This document shows positions 1 to 6,624 of a DNA stretch of 33,371 bases, one piece after another. The notes under the pieces were generated by a model, which made no database searches, was not told where the DNA came from, and was given only the letters and a program-made list of their open reading frames with translations. This DNA is from Acidobacteriota bacterium (GTDB lineage: Bacteria; Acidobacteriota; Vicinamibacteria; Fen-336): the NCBI GenBank assembly GCA_016199625.1, contig JACQGI010000014.1:1-33371 (forward strand). Reading direction: 5' to 3'. The translations under genes were made by a program, and so were the position numbers. Position 1 is the stretch's first letter; each line of letters starts with the position of its first letter.

Positions 1-520
1 CGGTCAGCTTCCAGAGCAGCCACGAGTCCACGGTGCCGAAGAGGACCTCGCCGGCGGCCGCGCGCTCGCGCGTCCCGGGGTAACGGTCGAGGATCCAGCG
101 GATCTTCGTCCCGGAGAAGTACGCGTCGAGGACGAGGCCGGTACGCTCGCGGAACAGGGGCTCGTGCCCGTCCTTGCGAAGCTGCTCGCACAGCGGCGCC
201 GTCTGCCGGCTCTGCCAGACGACCGCGGGATGCAGGGGGCTCCCGGTGCCCTTGTCCCAGACGACCGTCGTCTCGCGCTGGTTCGTGATCCCGATGGCCT
301 TCAGCTCCCCGGGGCCGACCCGCGCCGCCACCAGGGCCTCGGCCATGACCCGCAGGCTGGTCCGCCAGATCTCCTCGGGGTCGTGCTCGACCCAGCCCGG
401 CTCGGGGTAGTGCTGCGTGATCTCGGCGTAGGTGCGGCCGAGGATCGTGCCATCGGTCGAGAAGGCGATCGCCGTGCTCCCGGTGGTCCCCTGGTCGATG
501 GCGAGGACGGCGTCGGGCAT
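1..520 (-). CDS. glpK: Glycerol kinase, N-terminal part (cut by window edge)
   Basis: Cytoplasmic FGGY-family kinase that phosphorylates glycerol to sn-glycerol-3-phosphate with ATP. The visible ~173 residues show the FGGY phosphate-binding start ([11 protein letters not shown], residues 6-16), then a [11 protein letters not shown] segment, the [12 protein letters not shown] motif and [10 protein letters not shown], then [15 protein letters not shown] and [13 protein letters not shown]. This order is typical of glycerol kinases rather than xylulokinases. The ATG at 520 is preceded by a strong Shine-Dalgarno (AGGAGG, about 6 nt spacing). The gene runs off the left edge, so about two thirds is missing. 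It is divergent from the MATE gene; a TAAACT sequence at 556-551 on this strand is a possible -10 box. Confidence 0.93.
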   Translation of the reverse strand, partial: MPDAVLAIDQGTTGSTAIAFSTDGTILGRTYAEITQHYPEPGWVEHDPEEIWRTSLRVMAEALVAARVGPGELKAIGITNQRETTVVWDKGTGSPLHPAVVWQSRQTAPLCEQLRKDGHEPLFRERTGLVLDAYFSGTKIRWILDRYPGTRERAAAGEVLFGTVDSWLLWKLT

Positions 521-582
521 GGATCTTCCTCCTCTTCGCGGGACCGCTGGAGTTTACGGGAGGCGGGCTCCGGGGAGAAACG

Positions 583-602
583 GGGCCACGGTATAGTGGC
601 CC
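583..602 (+). promoter_or_regulatory. -10 box inside a perfect inverted repeat before the MATE gene
   Basis: TATAGT at 592-597 is a good -10 hexamer and ends 8 nt before the ATG at 606. It lies within a perfect 7-bp inverted repeat, GGGCCAC-N6-GTGGCCC. No convincing -35 is seen. A repressor bound to the dyad would cover the -10 and start site. Operator function is inferred from position and symmetry only. Confidence 0.5.
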
Positions 603-605
603 GTC

Positions 606-2033
606 ATGCTCGTGCTGCGTGGACGGGTCGAGTCGTACTGGTCCGGTCCGGGCGGCGGGCGCGAGGTGCTCGCCCTCGCGTATCCCCTGATCCTGAGCCA
701 GGTCTCTTTCACGGTCCAGACGTCCATCGACCGGATCTTCCTCACGTGGTACTCCGCGGAGGCGCTGGCCGGCGCCGTCACGGGGCTGTTCGCCACGTGG
801 TCCCTCATCGCCCTCTTCCTCGGCACCGGCGAGTACCTGACGACCTTCGTCGCACAGTACTTCGGCGCCGGGCGTCACGAGCGGATCGGCCCGGCGGTGT
901 GGCAGGGGATCTACTTCTCTCTCCTGGCCGGCCTCCTCACGGCGTCCCTCGCGCCCCTCGCCGGGCCTTTCTTCGCCCTGGCGGGCCACGACCCGACGGT
1001 GCGCGCTCACGAGACCGCCTACGCCGGGGTGCTGATGACGGGGGCGTTCCCCGTGGTTCTCATGGCGACGCTCTCGACCTTCTTCGCCGGGCGCGGGCAG
1101 ACGCTCGTCGTGCTCCTCGTCAACCTCGGCGCGACGGTCGTCAACGTCGTCCTCGACTACTTCTGGATCTTCGGCCACGGCGGCTTTCCGCGCGCCGGCG
1201 TCACTGGGGCCGCGTGGGCCACGGTGGTCTCCCAGGGGCTCGGGGCTGCGGCCTTCTTCGCCCTCATGATCCGCCGCCGGTACCGTAGCGATTTCGCCAC
1301 CCTCGCCGGGTGGCGCCCCGAGCCGCAGCTCCTCGGACGCCTCCTGCGCTTCGGGCTTCCGGCCGGCCTGCACTATTCGCTGGAGGTCCTGGCCTTCTCC
1401 CTCTTCATGCTCATCGTGGGCCGCGTCGGGACCGACGCGCTGGCGGCCAGCGGCATCGCCTTCACCCTGAACCTGATCGTCTTCATGCCGATGCTGGGCC
1501 TGGGCGTCGCGGTCTCCTCCCTCGTCGGCCGCTACCTGGGCGCGGACCGCCCCGACCTCGCCCGTCGCTCGACGTGGTCGGCGTTCTGGGCGAGCCTCGC
1601 CTACATGACCCTCTGCGGCCTGGTGTACGTTCTGGCGCCGCGGCTGCTGCTCGCTCCCTTCGCGGCCGGCGCCGACCCGGCGTCCTTTGGTGCCGTGGCG
1701 GACCTGACGGTAGTGCTCCTCCGGTTCGTGGCCGTCTACTCGATCTTCGACATGATGAACGTCGTGTTCGCCGCCGCCCTCAAGGGGGCGGGGGACACCG
1801 TCTATCCGCTCGTTGCCAGCGTCGTGCTCTCGTGGGTCACGATGCTCGGCCCGGCGTGGGTCGCCTGCGTCGTGCTGGGGCTTGGCATCTACGCCGCCTG
1901 GATCACGGCGAGCGCCTACGTCGTCGCGATCGGTCTCCTGCTCCTGCGGCGCTTCCGCGCGGGGAAGTGGACGTCGCTCCGCGTCATCGAGCCGCCCGCC
2001 GCGCCGGGGCTCGAAGCCGTCGCGGAGGCCTGA
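606..2033 (+). CDS. MATE family efflux transporter
   Basis: Inner-membrane multidrug/toxin exporter of the MATE (MOP) superfamily; 475 residues, normal for the family, with about 12 hydrophobic segments in two related halves. Family-typical stretches include the early region with PLILSQVSFTVQTSIDRIF, the loop NLGATVVNVVLDYFWIFG near residue 178, and in the second half a segment around AALKGAGDTVYPL. The ATG at 606 has no Shine-Dalgarno and lies just downstream of a -10 box, suggesting a leaderless or near-leaderless mRNA. The stop is 5 nt before marC, so the two are probably co-transcribed. Substrate cannot be told from sequence. It is not next to Wzy or Wzz genes and is unlikely to be the flippase of the distant polysaccharide locus. 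Confidence 0.88.
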   Translation: MLVLRGRVESYWSGPGGGREVLALAYPLILSQVSFTVQTSIDRIFLTWYSAEALAGAVTGLFATWSLIALFLGTGEYLTTFVAQYFGAGRHERIGPAVWQGIYFSLLAGLLTASLAPLAGPFFALAGHDPTVRAHETAYAGVLMTGAFPVVLMATLSTFFAGRGQTLVVLLVNLGATVVNVVLDYFWIFGHGGFPRAGVTGAAWATVVSQGLGAAAFFALMIRRRYRSDFATLAGWRPEPQLLGRLLRFGLPAGLHYSLEVLAFSLFMLIVGRVGTDALAASGIAFTLNLIVFMPMLGLGVAVSSLVGRYLGADRPDLARRSTWSAFWASLAYMTLCGLVYVLAPRLLLAPFAAGADPASFGAVADLTVVLLRFVAVYSIFDMMNVVFAAALKGAGDTVYPLVASVVLSWVTMLGPAWVACVVLGLGIYAAWITASAYVVAIGLLLLRRFRAGKWTSLRVIEPPAAPGLEAVAEA

Positions 2034-2038
2034 GGACC

Positions 2039-2665
2039 ATGGACCTCGCCGCTCTGGGTGTGAAGTCGTTCCTGACGATGCTCGTCGTCATCGATCCCGT
2101 GGGCGTCGTGCCGGTCTTCGTCGGCCTCTCGGGCGGCCGAAGCCCGGAGGACTCGCGGCGCGTCGCCCGGCGGGCAGTCCTCGTCGCGGGGGGCGTCCTC
2201 GCCTCCTTCGCCGTAGGCGGGGCCTGGCTCCTGGCTCACCTGGGCATCAGCATGGACGCGTTCCGGATCGCCGGAGGCATCCTCCTCTTCCGCATCGCCG
2301 TCGGGATGGTCCTCGCACAGCGCGAGCGCGAGACCGAGGAGGAGGCGGCCGAGGCCCGGAACCGCGCCGACATCAGCGTCTTCCCCCTGGCCATCCCGCT
2401 GATCGCGGGGCCGGGTGCCCTGGCGAGCGTCATGATCCTGGCGGGGGAGTCGCGGCCGCACCGACTGGGCCTCGCCCTCGTCCTCGCGACCACCGCCGTC
2501 GTTCTCGGTCTGTGCTACGCGGCGCTCCGGCTCGCGGTTCCCCTCGGGCGCATCCTCGGTCAGACCGGCGTCAACGTCATCACCCGCGTCCTCGGCGTCC
2601 TGCTGGCGGCACTCGCGGTCCAGTACGTGGCCGACGGGGTGCGGGGGTTGCTGGCGGCGGGCTGA
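2039..2665 (+). CDS. MarC family integral membrane protein
   Basis: A 208-residue inner-membrane protein of the MarC/UPF0056 family, whose biochemical role is not settled. Six hydrophobic segments are visible. Family hallmarks include the N-terminal VVIDPVGVVPVFVGL (about residues 16-30), the segment AFRIAGGILLFRIAVGMVLA (near 75) and the central FPLAIPLIAGPGALASVMIL (near 120). The ATG at 2039 follows the MATE stop by 5 nt, with GGAGG in the end of the previous gene acting as ribosome binding site. Nothing suggests a link to antibiotic resistance; the name is historical. Confidence 0.9.
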   Translation: MDLAALGVKSFLTMLVVIDPVGVVPVFVGLSGGRSPEDSRRVARRAVLVAGGVLASFAVGGAWLLAHLGISMDAFRIAGGILLFRIAVGMVLAQRERETEEEAAEARNRADISVFPLAIPLIAGPGALASVMILAGESRPHRLGLALVLATTAVVLGLCYAALRLAVPLGRILGQTGVNVITRVLGVLLAALAVQYVADGVRGLLAAG

Positions 2666-2669
2666 GGCC

Positions 2670-2780
2670 TCACGCCAGAGCGAGGGCCACCCGGAGCGCC
2701 TGGTCGAGGGCGCGAAGGCGCGCAGCGTCCAGGCTGCCGACGTAGTCGGTGAGAGCCCCCTCCTTACCTCCACGGCATGA
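2670..2780 (-). pseudogene. MazF/PemK-type toxin, C-terminal remnant
   Basis: On the minus strand an open stretch of about 37 codons ends in TGA at 2672-2670. It reads LTDYVGSLDAARLRALDQAL followed by RVALALA. That matches the usual last helix of MazF/PemK endoribonucleases (a VG-x-L-x4-L-x3-D-x-AL pattern). A stop codon in the same frame at 2783-2781 and the lack of the N-terminal SH3-like barrel show that only the tail survives. The remnant faces the AbiEi remnant head to head, and both lack their 5' parts. The family call rests on one short helix. Confidence 0.55.
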
Positions 2781-3115
2781 TCACGCAGATCCCTCACGTC
2801 CTCTACGTGGCGTCGCTCGCGGCCACCAAGAGAATCCAGACCCGCGTGGGGGAGTACTCGATTCACCGCCTGGCGCCATCGTTCTTCGGAGGCTTCCGGA
2901 GCGTCGGCTCCGGCGTGCGATTGGCGACCCCCGAGAAGGCGCTCCTCGACGTCCTGTACCTGACCCCCGCCCGGAGCCGTCTCTTCGCCTCCCTTCCGGA
3001 GGTGGGGATCCCGCCAGGCTTCGACAGGAAGGAAGCTCGGCGCTGGGTGGCCAGAATCGCGGCCGGGCCGCGGCGGCGCGCGGTCCAGCAGCGTCTCGAG
3101 AGGTTGTTGAGGTAG
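2753..3115 (+). pseudogene. AbiEi-type antitoxin / transcriptional regulator, N-terminally truncated
   Basis: The frame is open from 2753, just after a TGA, to 3115. The recognisable part includes YLHGMITQIPHVLYVAS, then RVGEYSIHRLAPSFFGGF and VRLATPEKALLDVLYL. This is the central signature of type IV AbiEi-like antitoxins: a basic TP/RVG-x-Y/F strand, a FFGF element and ATPEKALLD. The N-terminal winged-helix domain expected before it is absent and is replaced by the mazF tail on the other strand. An ATG at 2777 lies inside the conserved domain and lacks a Shine-Dalgarno. No AbiEii nucleotidyltransferase toxin follows; tRNA-Glu begins 12 nt downstream. Probably non-functional; a 112-residue orphan protein cannot be excluded. 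Confidence 0.65.
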
Positions 3116-3126
3116 ATCGACGGGGT

Positions 3127-3203
3127 TGGCGACCCTGGTGGGATTCGAACCCACGATCTTCACCTTGAAAGGGTGATGTGCTGGGCCTCTGCACCACAGG
3201 GTC
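3127..3203 (-). tRNA. tRNA-Glu (TTC)
   Basis: On the minus strand the acceptor stem GACCCTG pairs with CAGGGTC. The D-arm is GTGC/GCAC, the anticodon stem TCACC/GGTGA holds loop CTTTCAA (anticodon TTC), and the T-arm is GTGGG-TTCGAAT-CCCAC. The discriminator is G, and CCA is encoded (3129-3127). All stems are perfect and the length is 77 nt. The 3' end faces the toxin-antitoxin scar. Confidence 0.95.
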
Positions 3204-3220
3204 GGGCGAGCCGCCGCGAA

Positions 3221-3226
3221 AATATA
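3221..3226 (-). promoter_or_regulatory. Possible -10 box of tRNA-Glu
   Basis: TATATT on the minus strand lies 17 nt upstream of the tRNA 5' end, in an A/T-rich patch within GC-rich sequence. The predicted start would leave a leader of about 10 nt. No clear -35 was found at 16-18 nt. Confidence 0.4.
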
Positions 3227-3257
3227 GCACGGTCGCGTCCGCTCTGCGGGGCGGGCG

Positions 3258-3413
3258 TCAGGCCGCCCGGTCCAGGTGCTCGTGGACTCGGGCGGAGGGC
3301 GCGACCGCCGGCTCCGGGGGCGCCTCGGCTCGATCGGCGCTCCAGACGGCCCCCAGGACCAGGGCACTTCCCAGGAGCAGGAGAACGGCGGCGACGATCT
3401 CGATCAGCGTCAC
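3258..3413 (-). CDS. Small single-pass membrane protein, 51 aa, function unknown
   Basis: A 51-codon frame starting with GTG at 3413, preceded by a strong Shine-Dalgarno (AGGAGGAG) at good distance. The protein begins with a hydrophobic helix, VTLIEIVAAVLLLLGSALVL, and continues into a charged, Pro/Ala-rich tail of about 28 residues ending HEHLDRAA. One N-terminal membrane anchor with a small soluble tail is the likely topology. It lies 65 nt downstream of the RRM gene on the same strand and upstream of tRNA-Glu. I recognise no family. The hydrophobic start resembles a type IV pilin helix, but there is no prepilin leader. The ribosome binding site and clean frame support a real gene. Confidence 0.6.
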   Translation of the reverse strand: MTLIEIVAAVLLLLGSALVLGAVWSADRAEAPPEPAVAPSARVHEHLDRAA

Positions 3414-3478
3414 GGGGAATCTCCTCCTGGGCGCAGGATAGCCCTCGGGCCCGCCGGAGGAGGTCCGGTCGATTCGCT

Positions 3479-3760
3479 TTATTTTCGCCTGGGGCCGCCG
3501 CCCCCCTGGCGGGGGCGGGCCTCGCTGACGACGATGGACCGGCCCCCGAGGCTGTGGCCGTTGAGCTGTTCGATGGCCTGGCGGGCGTCCTCGGCGCCGC
3601 CCATCTCGACGAACGCATAGCCCTTGGAGCGTCCCGTGTCGAGGTCGGTGATCACGCGGACCCCGGCGACGGAACCGCCGGGCCGGGAGAACAGATCGCG
3701 CAACTCCTGTTCGGTCGTGGAGTAGGGGATGTTCCCCACGAACAGCGTGGCGCTGGGCAT
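3479..3760 (-). CDS. RRM-domain RNA-binding protein
   Basis: A 93-residue protein made almost entirely of one RNA recognition motif. RNP2 is LFVGNI (residues 6-11) and RNP1 is KGYAFVEM (residues 46-53); a short Arg/Gly-rich basic tail ends PRQGGGGPRRK. Small RRM proteins of this kind in bacteria bind single-stranded RNA and are often cold-inducible. The ATG at 3760 is chosen because the protein then starts at the conserved first strand; a longer frame extends upstream through the promoter region and is not credible. There is no clear Shine-Dalgarno. A consensus-like promoter lies about 25-55 nt upstream. Confidence 0.9.
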   Translation of the reverse strand: MPSATLFVGNIPYSTTEQELRDLFSRPGGSVAGVRVITDLDTGRSKGYAFVEMGGAEDARQAIEQLNGHSLGGRSIVVSEARPRQGGGGPRRK

Positions 3761-3785
3761 AGACGACCAGGGAGCGTGTGGGACG

Positions 3786-3814
3786 AGGCTAGCGCCGCCC
3801 CCGGGCCGTGTCAA
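3786..3814 (-). promoter_or_regulatory. Sigma-70-type promoter of the RRM gene
   Basis: On the minus strand a perfect -35 TTGACA (3814-3809), a 17-nt spacer and -10 TAGCCT (3791-3786). The expected start near 3779 gives a leader of about 20 nt. The -35 begins 4 nt after the T-run of the preceding terminator. Confidence 0.65.
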
Positions 3815-3818
3815 CGGG

Positions 3819-3840
3819 AAAAAACGCGCGGAGACGCGCG
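3819..3840 (-). terminator. Intrinsic terminator after the SDR-YihY operon
   Basis: On the minus strand CGCGCG-TCTC-CGCGCG is followed by six T residues: a 6-bp all-GC stem with a 4-nt loop. It lies 27 nt downstream of the YihY/BrkB stop codon. Confidence 0.8.
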
Positions 3841-3866
3841 CGGGGAACGGCGCGCCGGGGGAGCGC

Positions 3867-4703
3867 TCAGGTGGTGCGGTTGGGCGCCGTGAGCAGGGCC
3901 ACGACCTCGCCGCAGTACAGGATGATCGAGACCGAGATCTCGAGCCAGAGGGCGAGGACGATCACGGCCTCGAGGGTCCCGTAGAGGCCCGCGTAGTGCG
4001 CCAGGTTCCGCACGTAGTAGGCGAAGCCCATCTTGGCCAGCTCCCAGAGGACCGTGGCGATGAGCGCCCCCGCGGCCGCCGCACCGGCGCCGACGAGGCG
4101 TCCCGGGACCAGGCGATACATCAGGTAGAAGAAGCTCGCCGTGATGAGCATGGGGAGGGCCTGCTTCAGGAAGAGCGCGCCGAGTCCGTGGAAGGTCTCG
4201 GCGCCCAGGGGCCCCACGTAGCGGAGCAGGAGGCCCTCGATGCCCGCCACGACGGTGGTGACCGCCAGGGTGGCGAGGAGGCCGGCGCCCGTGACCAGGA
4301 CCATCGCCAGGGCCACGAGGTTTCCGCGGGCGAAGCCGCGAGAGGGGGCCTCGAACACCACCTCGAGAGCCGAGAGCAGCGAGGCGAAGATCCGCTTCGA
4401 GGTCCAGGCGAGGAGGAGGATGCCGGGCCACTGGAAGCGCGTCGCCCGCTCGACGAAGGCCCGCAGGGAGTCGAGGGAGCGGTCGTCGAGGTGCGTCACG
4501 ATGCCCCTCAGGAGGAACAGCGTCCCCTGGTACGCCCGGTCGAAGGAGCCGAGGACCGCGACGCCCACCGAGATGAGGAAGATCAGCAGGGGGAGGAGCG
4601 ACAGCAGCGTGTAGTACGCCACGGCCGCGGCACGGTCGGGGCCGCTATGGTCGAAGAAGCGCATCAGGGCCCGCCAGGCGAGGCCCAGGGCGGCGCGGAT
4701 CAC
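3867..4703 (-). CDS. YihY/virulence factor BrkB family membrane protein
   Basis: A 278-residue polytopic inner-membrane protein with about six hydrophobic segments, a normal length for the family. Recognisable YihY/BrkB features are the N-terminal RAAAVAYYTLLSLLPLLIFL (about residues 24-43), the SALEVVFEAP segment (near 110) and the C-terminal ALWLEISVSIILYCGEVVAL. Family function is unsettled; the old RNase BN assignment was wrong, and some members have been proposed to act in lipid transport. The start GTG (4703) overlaps the upstream SDR stop as GTGA, indicating translational coupling. An in-frame open stretch continues far upstream but only as the antisense-like shadow of the SDR gene. 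Confidence 0.88.
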   Translation of the reverse strand: MIRAALGLAWRALMRFFDHSGPDRAAAVAYYTLLSLLPLLIFLISVGVAVLGSFDRAYQGTLFLLRGIVTHLDDRSLDSLRAFVERATRFQWPGILLLAWTSKRIFASLLSALEVVFEAPSRGFARGNLVALAMVLVTGAGLLATLAVTTVVAGIEGLLLRYVGPLGAETFHGLGALFLKQALPMLITASFFYLMYRLVPGRLVGAGAAAAGALIATVLWELAKMGFAYYVRNLAHYAGLYGTLEAVIVLALWLEISVSIILYCGEVVALLTAPNRTT

Positions 4704-5422
4704 GCCCGCTTCGGCGGGCGCAGCGGGCGCATCTCGAGGCGGCTTCCGTGCGCCTCGTCGCGGATGCGCAGGAGGGAGAGCACGGCCTCGGCCACGTCCT
4801 CGGCCCGCAGCATCCAGGAGCCGTCGGCGCGCCGAGCGCCCGCCGCATCGCCGAAGCCGGTGTCCACCGAGCCGGGCGCCACCGTGGTCACCTTGACCCC
4901 CTGGTGCCGGACCTCGAGCATCAGGCACTGGGCGAAGTGGTCGAGGGCCGCCTTGCTGGCGCAGTAGGCGGCCATTCCGGCGATGGGGTTCTGCCCCGCC
5001 AGGGAGGAGATCATCACCACGTGGCCGCCGCCCTGGACGAGGTGCGGCAAGGCTGCCCGCGTCAAGCGGAAGACGGCGGTCAGGTTCGTGTCGAGGATGC
5101 GCGCCCAGTCCTCGTCGGTGGTCTCCGCCACCGAGGCGTGGCCGCCGACCCCCGCGTTGTGGACGAGGACCTGCAGCCGGCCGTGGGCCGCCACGGCGGC
5201 GCGCACCGCGGCATCGCACGTCGCTCCGTCGCGCAAGTCGCCGGGATGCGCGAGGGCTTGGCCGCCCGCGCCGCGGATCGCCTCCACGAGGGAGCGCAGG
5301 TCGGCCTCGGTGCGGGAGACGGCGGTCACGCGTGCCCCGGCCCGAGCGAGGGAGAGGGCGATGGCCCGGCCGATGCCGCGGCCCGCGCCCGTGACCAGAG
5401 CAGAAGCGCCCGCCAACTCCAT
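4700..5422 (-). CDS. SDR family NAD(P)-dependent oxidoreductase
   Basis: A 240-residue classical short-chain dehydrogenase/reductase. The Rossmann motif TGAGRGIG is at residues 11-18 and NAG at 89-91. The catalytic Ser is in the VVMISSLAG segment (139-140), Tyr is 153 and Lys is 157 (YCASK). The VAPGSVDTGF segment follows the active site as expected. The final part is short, so the substrate is not predictable. The ATG at 5422 has no Shine-Dalgarno and lies 9 nt after a -10 box, so the mRNA may be leaderless. It is co-transcribed with the YihY/BrkB gene through a 4-nt overlap. Confidence 0.9.
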   Translation of the reverse strand: MELAGASALVTGAGRGIGRAIALSLARAGARVTAVSRTEADLRSLVEAIRGAGGQALAHPGDLRDGATCDAAVRAAVAAHGRLQVLVHNAGVGGHASVAETTDEDWARILDTNLTAVFRLTRAALPHLVQGGGHVVMISSLAGQNPIAGMAAYCASKAALDHFAQCLMLEVRHQGVKVTTVAPGSVDTGFGDAAGARRADGSWMLRAEDVAEAVLSLLRIRDEAHGSRLEMRPLRPPKRA

Positions 5423-5431
5423 TCGGGGGCG

Positions 5432-5460
5432 AGTATAGGCTTGAATCGGGGGCGCCCAAA
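5432..5460 (-). promoter_or_regulatory. Promoter of the SDR-YihY operon
   Basis: On the minus strand -10 TATACT (5437-5432) lies 17 nt downstream of a weak -35, TTTGGG (5460-5455). The -10 ends 9 nt before the ATG at 5422. The site overlaps the divergent plus-strand promoter, so the two probably exclude each other. Confidence 0.55.
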
Positions 5461-5469
5461 ACCTATATT
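5441..5469 (+). promoter_or_regulatory. Promoter for the 24-aa peptide and J-protein gene
   Basis: TTGAAT (5441-5446), a 17-nt spacer and TATATT (5464-5469) on the plus strand. The start would fall near 5476, at the end of the AGGAGG at 5471-5476. It overlaps the minus-strand SDR promoter almost completely. Confidence 0.65.
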
Positions 5470-5485
5470 CAGGAGGGGTGTTGCG

Positions 5486-5560
5486 GTGCGTCGTGTGGTG
5501 CTCTTCACCACGACGGTCGTGATGGGGTTCCTGCTCCTGACCGCTACGGCCCTGTCCTGA
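5486..5560 (+). CDS. Putative 24-aa hydrophobic peptide
   Basis: A GTG at 5486 opens a 25-codon frame (stop at 5560) encoding a short peptide with two N-terminal arginines followed by a hydrophobic stretch, TTTVVMGFLLLTATALS. AGGAGG lies 9 nt upstream, but it overlaps the predicted transcription start, so it may not be fully in the mRNA. The peptide looks like a lone membrane helix or a signal peptide whose mature part has been lost. It lies 58 nt before the J-protein gene under the same promoter and could act as a leader peptide. I recognise no family; existence as a translated gene is inference. Confidence 0.35.
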   Translation: MRRVVLFTTTVVMGFLLLTATALS

Positions 5561-5618
5561 CCCGCAGCGCGGAGCCGCCGCGCCGGCCGCCGCGACGGCC
5601 GAGGTCGGGTTCCCGGAG

Positions 5619-6554
5619 ATGGAGTACAAGGACTACTACAAGATCCTCGGGGTGCCGAAGGGCGCCACCGACAAGGAGATCAAGGGCGCGTACCGGAGGC
5701 TCGCCCGCAAGTTCCACCCCGACATGAACCCGGGGGACAAGCAGGCCGAGGCGCGGTTCAAGGAGATCAACGAAGCGAACGAGGTGCTCTCGGATCCGGC
5801 GAAGCATCGCAGGTACGACCAGATGGGCGAGAACTGGTCGTACTTCCAGGACGCCGGGGCTGCCGGCGGCTGGCCCCGCGGATCACGGGTCCGCGTGGAC
5901 GTCGGTGGCTTCGGCGGCGGCGGCGGCGTGTCGGACTTCTCCGACTTCTTCCGGACCTTCTTCGGCGGGGCGGGTGCAGGGGGGCCCTCCCTCGAGGACC
6001 TGTTCGGACACGGGCGCAGGCCGGTGGATGCGGAGGGGGCCGAGGTGGAGCACGACGTCGAGCTCTCCCTGGAGGAGGTCCTCCGCGGCGCCACGCGCAC
6101 GCTGCGCGTGGCAGAGGCACGTTCCTCGCGGCGGGTCGAGGTCAAGATCCCTGCCGGCGTCCGCGACGGTTCGCGTGTGCGCGTGGCGGGCGAGGGCGGG
6201 CCGGGACCGCGCGGCGGACGCCGAGGAGACCTCTACCTGCGGGTGCGCGTGGCTCCCCACCCGGTGTTCGAGCGGCGCGGCGACGACCTGCACGCGTCCG
6301 TCACGGTGCCCCTCACGACGGCCGTGCTCGGTGGAGAGGCGCAGGTGCCCACCCTCGACGGCCCGGTGGGCATCCGGATTCCTGCCGGCACGCCCGTCGG
6401 GCGGACGTTCCGGCTGAAGGGCCACGGGCTCCCTCGCCTCGCTGGGGGCGGGGGCCGCGGGGACCTGATGACCACGCTGTCGGTCGCGCTGCCCGCCCGG
6501 CTCTCGCACCGCGAGAAGGAGCTGTTCGAGGAGCTGAAGCGCCTGGGGGTCTGA
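5619..6554 (+). CDS. CbpA-like DnaJ family co-chaperone
   Basis: A 311-residue class-B J protein that stimulates DnaK ATPase in the cytoplasm. The J domain spans residues 4-70 with the HPD motif at 33-35. A Gly/Phe-rich linker follows (about 80-135), with GGFGGGGG and a DFSDFFRTFF segment. Two substrate-binding beta domains follow, starting around VEHDVELSLEEVL and ending with a C-terminal helix rich in Glu/Lys. The DnaJ zinc centre (four CxxCxGxG repeats) is absent, which separates it from true DnaJ. The ATG at 5619 directly follows GGAG with no spacer, so translation signals are weak. It probably shares the promoter at 5441-5469. Confidence 0.92.
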   Translation: MEYKDYYKILGVPKGATDKEIKGAYRRLARKFHPDMNPGDKQAEARFKEINEANEVLSDPAKHRRYDQMGENWSYFQDAGAAGGWPRGSRVRVDVGGFGGGGGVSDFSDFFRTFFGGAGAGGPSLEDLFGHGRRPVDAEGAEVEHDVELSLEEVLRGATRTLRVAEARSSRRVEVKIPAGVRDGSRVRVAGEGGPGPRGGRRGDLYLRVRVAPHPVFERRGDDLHASVTVPLTTAVLGGEAQVPTLDGPVGIRIPAGTPVGRTFRLKGHGLPRLAGGGGRGDLMTTLSVALPARLSHREKELFEELKRLGV

Positions 6555-6567
6555 GAAGAACGCGTCC

Positions 6568-6596
6568 TTGACCCCCTCCGGCCCCTTCGATATAGT
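6568..6596 (+). promoter_or_regulatory. Sigma-70-type promoter of the CsgG-like gene
   Basis: TTGACC (6568-6573), a 17-nt spacer and TATAGT (6591-6596). The start near 6603 leaves a leader of about 22 nt carrying the AGGAGGAG ribosome binding site. Confidence 0.75.
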
Positions 6597-6624
6597 CCGT
6601 GGCTATCCAGGAGGAGAGAAGCCC

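Noticed and set aside
606-2033. MATE protein as Wzx-type flippase for the polysaccharide locus
   Set aside because: It is 7 kb away and in a separate unit with marC, and its sequence features are of MATE exporters rather than the PST family.
1916-3367. A 483-codon minus-strand open frame through marC and tRNA-Glu
   Set aside because: It crosses a tRNA and a conserved membrane protein gene, and its translation is low complexity.
3258-3413. Type IV pilin-like protein, because the start reads TLIEIVAAVLLLLG
   Set aside because: No prepilin leader with Gly/Ala before the cleavage site (Pro-Val precede TLIE), and no pilus genes nearby. Only the hydrophobic pattern is shared.
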